6,610 bases of DNA from Thermococcus paralvinellae (lineage in GTDB: Archaea; Methanobacteriota_B; Thermococci; Thermococcales; Thermococcaceae). The notes beneath the pieces are model-generated. The model saw only the letters and a list, made by a program, of their open reading frames with translations. It was not told where the DNA came from and did not search any database. This document shows positions 1-6,610 of this stretch, one piece after another. Where the stretch lies: the NCBI GenBank assembly GCA_015662175.1, contig DQUR01000051.1, positions 1 to 6,610 of the forward strand. Reading direction: 5' to 3'. Position 1 is the stretch's first letter. Each line of letters begins with the position of its first letter. The translations under genes and the position numbers were made by a program.

Positions 1-1029
1 CTTAAGATCAGCAGGGATAAGCTGATTGAGAAACTCAGGGAGGAGGGGCTTAAGCCCAAGAGGAGCCCTTACCTTGAGGAAGGCATTTATTTTGAGAGGG
101 AAGGCCCAAATTTCCCCGATGATTATGATCCAGATTTCCCAACAGTTGTTGCAAACAAATACGCCTCTGAAAGTGTGTATCAGGGTGCCATGCTCTATGC
201 TCCAGGAGTCCTCAAGGCGGATAGGAACATTAGGGCTGGAGATAAAGTCCAGATAAGGGACCCAAAGGGTCTTTTGGTTGGGATTGGGATAGCAAGAATG
301 AATGCAGGGGAAATGATAAAAGCCACCAGAGGAACTGCCGTTGAAGTAACTTTGCCGAAGTTCAGGCTTCCAAGCCTGAGTGAGCTCAAAAGCTTTGAGA
401 AGGGTTATTTCTACCCCCAAAGCCTGCCGTCCATGATAACCGCCAAAATTCTTGAACCAAGTGAGGATGATTTAATCATCGACATGGCAGCCGCTCCTGG
501 GGGTAAAACCACCCATCTATCCCAGCTCATGCAGAACAGGGGGGAGATAATAGCAATCGACAAATCCAGAAACAGACTTAAGAAAATGGAGGAAGCCCTA
601 AAGCGTTTGGGGGTTAAAAATGTTAAACTGATTCACATGGACTCGAGGAATTTACCAGAGCTTGGTCTAAAGGCTGATAGGATTTTGCTCGATGCTCCGT
701 GCACGGCTCTGGGGGTTAGACCCAAGCTCTGGGAGGGCAGGACTCCGAAAGATATAATGGCAACGGCTCGCTATCAGAGGCACTTTATAAATGCGGCGAT
801 AAAAAGCTTGAGGAAAGATGGGATTCTGGTGTATTCAACATGCACCCTCAGCTATGAGGAGAATGAGGAAAACGTTAGATACATGCTTAAAAAAGGATTA
901 AAACTTGAAAAGCAGTCAATCTTTATAGGGTCTCCCGGGATTGGAATCAAAGAGGTGCAACGCTTTTATCCCCACAAACATTTAACCCAGGGGTTCTTCA
1001 TAGCAAAGCTGAGAAAGGTGAGAGAATGA
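1..1029 (+). CDS. PUA-domain tRNA (cytosine-5) methyltransferase, archaeal NSUN6-like (5' partial)
   Basis: SAM-dependent RNA m5C methyltransferase of the RsmB/NOP2/NSUN family. The frame is open from base 1, so the N-terminus lies outside the window; 342 residues are visible, and a GTG at 175 is internal because it would cut into the PUA domain. Fragment residues about 58-120 look like a PUA RNA-binding domain (YQGAMLYAPGV, AGDKVQI, LLVGIGIA). The Rossmann methyltransferase follows: SAM-binding DMAAAPGGKT at 161, motif IV DAPC with Cys234, and motif VI STCTLS with the catalytic-type Cys281. Both cysteines needed for covalent catalysis and product release are present. PUA placed before the catalytic domain is the arrangement of NSUN6; characterised archaeal NSUN6 makes m5C72 in the tRNA acceptor stem. 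That target is inferred from family; another tRNA-specific m5C enzyme is the alternative. The stop overlaps the next start (ATGA), so the two genes are probably co-transcribed. Confidence 0.9.
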   Translation, partial: LKISRDKLIEKLREEGLKPKRSPYLEEGIYFEREGPNFPDDYDPDFPTVVANKYASESVYQGAMLYAPGVLKADRNIRAGDKVQIRDPKGLLVGIGIARMNAGEMIKATRGTAVEVTLPKFRLPSLSELKSFEKGYFYPQSLPSMITAKILEPSEDDLIIDMAAAPGGKTTHLSQLMQNRGEIIAIDKSRNRLKKMEEALKRLGVKNVKLIHMDSRNLPELGLKADRILLDAPCTALGVRPKLWEGRTPKDIMATARYQRHFINAAIKSLRKDGILVYSTCTLSYEENEENVRYMLKKGLKLEKQSIFIGSPGIGIKEVQRFYPHKHLTQGFFIAKLRKVRE

Positions 1030-2051
1030 AGAAAAAAAGAATTCTAACGGCTATTCTTGGAATTCTGCTGATGTTCGCTTTGATCTGGTGGGCGGGAGTG
1101 GATGAAACCATAGGGCTGGTGAGGAGTGCCGATATTAACAACCTCCTAATGGCCCTGGTGATGCAGCTCATGGCTACCCTGGCATGGGCTTTGAGGTGGA
1201 GGGTGTTCCTTAAGAAGGCCGGCGTTGAAGTTGGGTTTGCACACATACTCATAGCCACCCTAATCGGTGTATTCTTCAACAACATAACTCCAGGGGCGAG
1301 GGCCGGTGGAGAACCCGCGAGGATGGTTGTTATCAGTAAAAAGTCCAGAAGTGGCTATGGGCAGGTTTTCGCAACCATAATGGCAGACAGAATCCTTGAT
1401 GTTATTCCGGTCATGGTGCTCACGTTTATAGCTTTTAAATACGCCCTGAGATTGAGGATTCACATTCTGCTTTTGGTTCTATCAATCTCGACGGTTTCAT
1501 TGGTGATAATTCTAACCGTTTCAATTCTTCTGTCCCTTAACGAGAGGCTCGCCCTGAAGTTCCTCAAGTGGATTGTGGGTATTTTAAAGAGAGCCTTTCC
1601 AAAGAAGTTTGAAGATATGGAAGAAAAGCTTGAGGAAAAGCTTAAAAAATCAATATTTGAGTTCAGGGAGACATTGATTGAACTCTCAAAGGACAAAACG
1701 GTCTTAATAAAGACCCTCTTTTATTCATTTGCCCTCTGGATCTTTATGCTCCTCAGGGTATATTTTGTTTTCAGGAGCGTGGGTTATCCCCTTGATCTAT
1801 ACAAGATTTTGATGGTTCAGATGGCCGGCATAGCACTGGGAATGATAAGCATCCTTCCAGGTGGCATAGGAATAACGGAAGCGGTAAATTCAGCCCTCTA
1901 CTTAAGTCTGAGCATAGATAAGAGCTTAGCTGTTACTGCAACGGTAATTGACAGGTTTATTTCTTTCTGGCTTCCAAGCTTGGTTGGAGGGGCTTTGAGC
2001 GTTTATCTGGGGATTAAAGATGGAGGCCTTAAGGAAAACCTCTCAAAGTAA
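1026..2051 (+). CDS. Flippase-like / UPF0104 (LPG synthase TM-region family) integral membrane protein
   Basis: Polytopic membrane protein of 341 residues. Hydrophobic segments lie near 6-22, 38-57, 72-88, 117-137, 146-170, 229-249, 261-284 and 303-328, and a charged amphipathic stretch (about 190-225, rich in Lys/Glu) separates the two halves. Family signatures seen are NNITPGARAGGEPAR (85-99), ADR (120-122), ILPGGIGITEA (276-286) and a late DR (309-310). The family is the membrane domain of bacterial lysylphosphatidylglycerol synthases and stand-alone archaeal relatives labelled flippase-like; no soluble aminoacyl-transfer domain is present here, so lipid lysinylation should not be assumed and the substrate is unknown. 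The start is the ATG at 1026, overlapping the upstream stop by 4 bases, with AGGTGA at 1016-1021 as ribosome binding site. Translation is probably coupled to the methyltransferase. Confidence 0.88.
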   Translation: MKKKRILTAILGILLMFALIWWAGVDETIGLVRSADINNLLMALVMQLMATLAWALRWRVFLKKAGVEVGFAHILIATLIGVFFNNITPGARAGGEPARMVVISKKSRSGYGQVFATIMADRILDVIPVMVLTFIAFKYALRLRIHILLLVLSISTVSLVIILTVSILLSLNERLALKFLKWIVGILKRAFPKKFEDMEEKLEEKLKKSIFEFRETLIELSKDKTVLIKTLFYSFALWIFMLLRVYFVFRSVGYPLDLYKILMVQMAGIALGMISILPGGIGITEAVNSALYLSLSIDKSLAVTATVIDRFISFWLPSLVGGALSVYLGIKDGGLKENLSK

Positions 2052-2062
2052 GACTATAAGTA

Positions 2063-2079
2063 AGGAAAACTATTTATTC
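2063..2079 (+). promoter_or_regulatory. Likely BRE/TATA promoter of NAD kinase
   Basis: A purine-rich GGAAAAC (2064-2070, BRE-like) is followed directly by TATTTATT (2071-2078, TATA-like). Archaeal initiation about 25 bases below the box centre would fall near 2099, giving a leader of about 12 nt that still includes the GGGGGA-type ribosome binding site (2100-2105) before the ATG at 2111. The 59-base gap after the flippase-like gene fits a separate or additional promoter. Judged by eye only. Confidence 0.5.
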
Positions 2080-2110
2080 TTTGAACGCCGTAATTTAATG
2101 GGGGACGTTT

Positions 2111-2944
2111 ATGAAGTTTGGTATTGTGGCAAGAAGGGACAGGGAAGCTGCATTAAAACTGGCATATAGGGTTTACGACTTCCTTAAGGTTAGAGGATTT
2201 GAGGTTTTTGTTGACACCGAAACTTATAATCATTTTCCACATTTCAATAAGGAGGATGTTGTACCGCTTGAAATGATGGACGTTGATTTTATAATTGTCA
2301 TTGGAGGGGATGGGACTATTCTAAGGGTTGAGCATCGCACCAGAAGGGATATCCCCATTTTAGGAATTAACATGGGGACACTTGGCTTTTTAACTGAGGT
2401 TGAGCCCAGTGAAGCATTTCTTGCAATAAACAAGCTTATTGAGGGTGATTATTATATTGACGAAAGAATAAAGCTGAGGACGTATTTGAACGGGGAAAAC
2501 AGGGTTCCTGATGCCCTGAATGAGGTTGCGGTTTTAACTGGAATTCCCGGCAAAATTGTTCACCTAAAGTACTACGTCGATGATGGGTTAGCGGATGAGG
2601 TTCGCTCTGATGGTCTAATAGTTTCAACTCCCACTGGATCAACCGGCTATGCAATGTCTGCGGGTGGACCTTTCTTGGATCCCAGAATCGATGGAATTGT
2701 TATAGCTCCACTAGCACCTGTAGCACTGAGTTCTCGCCCAATTGTCATTCCTGCAACCTCCAAAATTGACATTAAAATACTAACACTGAGGAATGTTATC
2801 CTGACAGTTGATGGTCAGTTCTACACGTATTTAAGCCCAGAGGTTGAGATAACCATTAAAAAATCCCCCAGAAAAACAAAATTTGTTCGTTTTTCCAGGG
2901 AGATATATCCGAAATACACCCTAAAAATCAAGAAGAAGTTCTGA
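2111..2944 (+). CDS. nadK: NAD kinase (ATP/polyphosphate-NAD kinase)
   Basis: Cytosolic enzyme that phosphorylates NAD to NADP, the only known route to NADP. The 277-residue protein has the usual archaeal length. Motifs in order are IGGDGTILR (64-72, with the catalytic Asp67), [10 protein letters not shown] (85-94), ALNEVAV (135-141, the NE pair that contacts NAD ribose) and the glycine-rich nucleotide site [14 protein letters not shown] (167-180) with SAGGP (183-187). The beta-rich C-terminal half, including LTVDGQ (231-236), matches the second domain of the family. The start at 2111 is chosen because [10 protein letters not shown] begins the first Rossmann strand and G-rich sequence lies 5-10 bases upstream; an ATG at 2098 is out of frame. 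No frameshift or missing motif is seen. The gene converges on the DUF835 remnant with 2 bases between stops. Confidence 0.95.
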   Translation: MKFGIVARRDREAALKLAYRVYDFLKVRGFEVFVDTETYNHFPHFNKEDVVPLEMMDVDFIIVIGGDGTILRVEHRTRRDIPILGINMGTLGFLTEVEPSEAFLAINKLIEGDYYIDERIKLRTYLNGENRVPDALNEVAVLTGIPGKIVHLKYYVDDGLADEVRSDGLIVSTPTGSTGYAMSAGGPFLDPRIDGIVIAPLAPVALSSRPIVIPATSKIDIKILTLRNVILTVDGQFYTYLSPEVEITIKKSPRKTKFVRFSREIYPKYTLKIKKKF

Positions 2945-2946
2945 AT

Positions 2947-4676
<1,730 letters not shown>

Positions 4677-4690
4677 TCACTCAATGCCCT

Positions 4691-4700
4691 CTTTTAAAAA
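4691..4700 (-). promoter_or_regulatory. Possible TATA element before kae1
   Basis: On the minus strand TTTTTAAAAG lies between the flavin reductase stop and the kae1 ATG, its centre about 25 bases from that ATG. A promoter here would give a nearly leaderless kae1 transcript, yet a ribosome binding site is also present, which fits read-through from the flavin reductase gene. No clear BRE is seen. Weak call. Confidence 0.28.
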
Positions 4701-4702
4701 CA

Positions 4703-5230
<528 letters not shown>

Positions 5231-5248
5231 TTAAAATGAAGAAAACAA

Positions 5249-5264
5249 CAATTAAATCTTTTCC
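5249..5264 (-). promoter_or_regulatory. Likely BRE/TATA promoter of the flavin reductase gene
   Basis: On the minus strand GGAAAAG (5264-5258) is followed by ATTTAATT (5257-5250). The predicted start about 25 bases below the box centre falls near 5228, at the GGTGAT ribosome binding site, leaving a leader of about 10 nt. The elements overlap the last codons and TAA (5254-5252) of the decayed synthetase. The layout matches the NAD kinase promoter in this window. It could also drive kae1 and the DUF835 gene. Confidence 0.5.
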
Positions 5265-6311
5265 CTCAAGCTGAACCAGTACAGTGCTTTTGCTACCCTT
5301 TCAGGTGTTGAAAAATTCTTGACCCCCTTTTCTACCAAAAGAGTAACCCTCCTTTAACGAGCTTCCCAGCCACAAATATTGGTTTTTCACACTCAGCCTC
5401 TACCACAACTTTTGCTATCTCTTCACTTGGTAATGAAAATTGGGAGCACACAAATTACAAGCAAGGCGTCAACGTCTTCATCTTTTCAACAATTTCAATC
5501 GTTCTCTTGTACCTAATCTGCGTTTGCTATTGGATTATCAACGGAATTCTCTAAGTGTTCTCCTGTTTTCTCGTTAAGCTTAGCAAAGCCCAAGAGTTCA
5601 GCTTTATCTGTTGCCAGAACACCTGGTCCGCCGGAATTTGTTATAATCGCTATTCTCCTCCCAGCCCTCTCATACATCTCAAAGGTTTTGGCAGCATCAA
5701 AAAGTTCTTCCATCTCTCTTCAACTTTGTAGATCTCATAACTACCAGCCAATGAACCGGTATGACTTTGAGCGGCCTTTGAGCCACCCCTGCTCTTCCCG
5801 GCTTTTAAAACTGCCACAGGTTTTTTGGATGTCGTATATTTCAGAGCTTCAATGAATCTTTTCCCATCTTTAATCCCTTTAATGCTATTACCTTGGTGGT
5901 CTTATCATCAGCAAAGTATCTCAGGAAATCACTCTCTGTTAAATCTGCGGCATTTCCATAGGACACAAAAGCAGAAAAGCCTATTTCTTCCTTATTTTCC
6001 ATCGCCAAAGCTGCACCATCAAAAGCTCCACTTTGGGAGATTAAAGCTAACTCCCTCTTTTTAAACTCTAACCTCAAAAGAACCCAGCACAGTTGCCGAT
6101 TTCGCTAAAACTAGCAGAAATAACAACGGCACCATTAATTTATCCCAATTTCTTCAATCAATCCCGGGATAAACTTGGCGGGAATCACTATTATTGATCT
6201 CCCCCTCAAAACCTCCTTCAACAATGTTCTCCAGAATCTCATAGGCTATCGCTTCCTTTTTGAAAGCCTAAATATTGTAACGGGAGAGGATAAGAGAAAA
6301 GTCAGATTCAT
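5252..6311 (-). pseudogene. Decayed ADP-forming acyl/acetyl-CoA synthetase alpha subunit gene
   Basis: The intact family makes acetate or other acids plus ATP from acyl-CoA, ADP and phosphate in archaeal energy metabolism. Remnants appear in family order but in changing frames: FKKEAIAYEILENIVEGG (CoA-binding N-domain, about 6264-6208), IIVIPAKFIPGLIEEIGI (about 6194-6141), NGAVVISASFSEIGN (6136-6092), CAGFF (6091-6077), ELALISQSGAFDGAALA and VSYGNAADL (6077-5880 frame), IKDGKRFIEALK to KAGKSRGG and QSHTGSLAGS with the phosphorylatable His codon at 5763-5761, MEELFDAAKTFEMYERAG to IITNSGGPGVLATDKAELL (5713-5515), DVDALLVICV, LPSEEIAKVVVEAECEKP, and LLVEKGVKNFSTPERVAK ending at TAA 5252. The span of 1,060 bases is shorter than the usual roughly 1.35-1.4 kb; stretches seem missing after GFEGEI, after SEIGN and after SYEIYK. 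A start (ATG 6311) and ribosome binding site survive. Large deletions argue for genuine decay. Confidence 0.9.
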
Positions 6312-6315
6312 TAAT

Positions 6316-6323
6316 TCACCTCC
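6316..6323 (-). promoter_or_regulatory. Ribosome binding site of the synthetase remnant, embedded in the upstream gene's end
   Basis: GGAGGTGA on the minus strand is a full-strength archaeal Shine-Dalgarno site, 4 bases before ATG 6311. The same bases are the last Arg codons and TGA stop of the CGP-CTERM gene. It points to former translational coupling and still looks functional although the downstream frame stops after 21 codons. Confidence 0.75.
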
Positions 6324-6610
6324 TGCGTTTTTTCAAAAGCAGAGGTAGTAGGGTTAATCCCACAATAACCCCGGGTCCGCAGATTTTCTTCTCTTCAAAA
6401 ACCATATTTATAACGGTTCCGCTGATTTTGCTGTGTGTCAATTCAACATCCTCTCCCGGTGATTCAATATTAACTTTCTCGAACTTGAATGGAAGCCTTA
6501 TTGTGACGTTCCACGTCCTCTTCGTCAGCGTTTCTTTATATTGGAGCATTGGTTTTGCTTCTCCTGAAAAGACTACGCCGTTTTCGGTGCTTTTTATGTC
6601 AAATTTTATC
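6316..6610 (-). CDS. CGP-CTERM cell-surface protein, C-terminal part (5' partial)
   Basis: The frame is open to the window edge, so only the last 97 residues are visible; the Met at 6549 is internal. Residues 1-73 are hydrophilic, rich in beta-type alternation (KPMLQYKETL, NVTIRLPFKFEKVNIES, SGTVINMVF) and contain NVT, a possible N-glycosylation site, as expected for an exported domain. The tail is the classic tripartite CGP-CTERM signal: CGPG at 77-80, a hydrophobic stretch VIVGLTLLPLLL (81-92), then KKRRR at the terminus. This signal is known from Thermococcaceae surface proteins and is thought to anchor them to the membrane through processing at the Cys; as far as I know the processing enzyme is not established. 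The globular domain is not recognisable from this fragment. The stop lies 4 bases before the synthetase start, so the two probably formed an operon. Confidence 0.85.
   Translation of the reverse strand, partial: IKFDIKSTENGVVFSGEAKPMLQYKETLTKRTWNVTIRLPFKFEKVNIESPGEDVELTHSKISGTVINMVFEEKKICGPGVIVGLTLLPLLLKKRRR

Noticed and set aside
175..177. GTG start of the methyltransferase
   Set aside because: The frame is open to base 1 with sensible protein upstream, and this start would cut into the PUA domain.
5513..5713. Independent small gene on the minus strand (66 residues)
   Set aside because: Its sequence (IITNSGGPGVLATDKAELL) is an internal block of the ADP-forming synthetase family, so it is a fragment of the pseudogene.
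5841..6077. Independent small gene on the minus strand (78 residues)
   Set aside because: ELALISQSGAFDGAALA and VSYGNAADL are internal synthetase motifs, and the family sequence continues past 5841 in another frame.

Overview
The window looks like chromosomal DNA from a member of the Thermococcales (Thermococcus/Pyrococcus type archaea). The grounds are a CGP-CTERM surface-protein tail (a signal known from Thermococcaceae), a KEOPS Kae1 protein, an archaeal NSUN6-like tRNA methyltransferase, an ADP-forming acyl-CoA synthetase alpha chain, a DUF835 protein, GGTGAT/GGAGGTGA ribosome binding sites and archaeal BRE/TATA-like promoters. Base composition is moderately AT-rich, so a lower-GC member is likely; the genus cannot be fixed by eye.

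Layout. The plus strand (1-2944) carries three intact-looking genes: the 3' part of a PUA-containing tRNA m5C methyltransferase, a flippase-like/UPF0104 membrane protein that overlaps it by ATGA, and NAD kinase behind its own likely promoter. The minus strand (6610 down to 2947) reads, in transcription order: the C-terminal part of a CGP-CTERM cell-surface protein; a decayed ADP-forming acyl-CoA synthetase alpha-subunit gene; a flavin reductase-like FMN protein; kae1; and a DUF835 membrane protein gene broken by frameshifts. The two gene sets converge with 2 bases between the stops of NAD kinase and the DUF835 remnant.

Function. The intact genes are mostly housekeeping: tRNA modification (m5C and t6A), NADP supply, an FMN redox protein and a membrane protein of unknown substrate. 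The most informative part is what simple ORF calling misses. The DUF835 gene can be rebuilt from the 7-base overlap with kae1 (ATG at 3702) to a stop at 2947 by stitching reading frames. The synthetase remnant (6311-5252) keeps family motifs in order in at least five frame segments, with several internal stretches deleted. Two of the five minus-strand genes are therefore broken while their neighbours are clean. I see no CRISPR array, insertion sequence, tRNA, rRNA or clearly new defence or biosynthetic system here.
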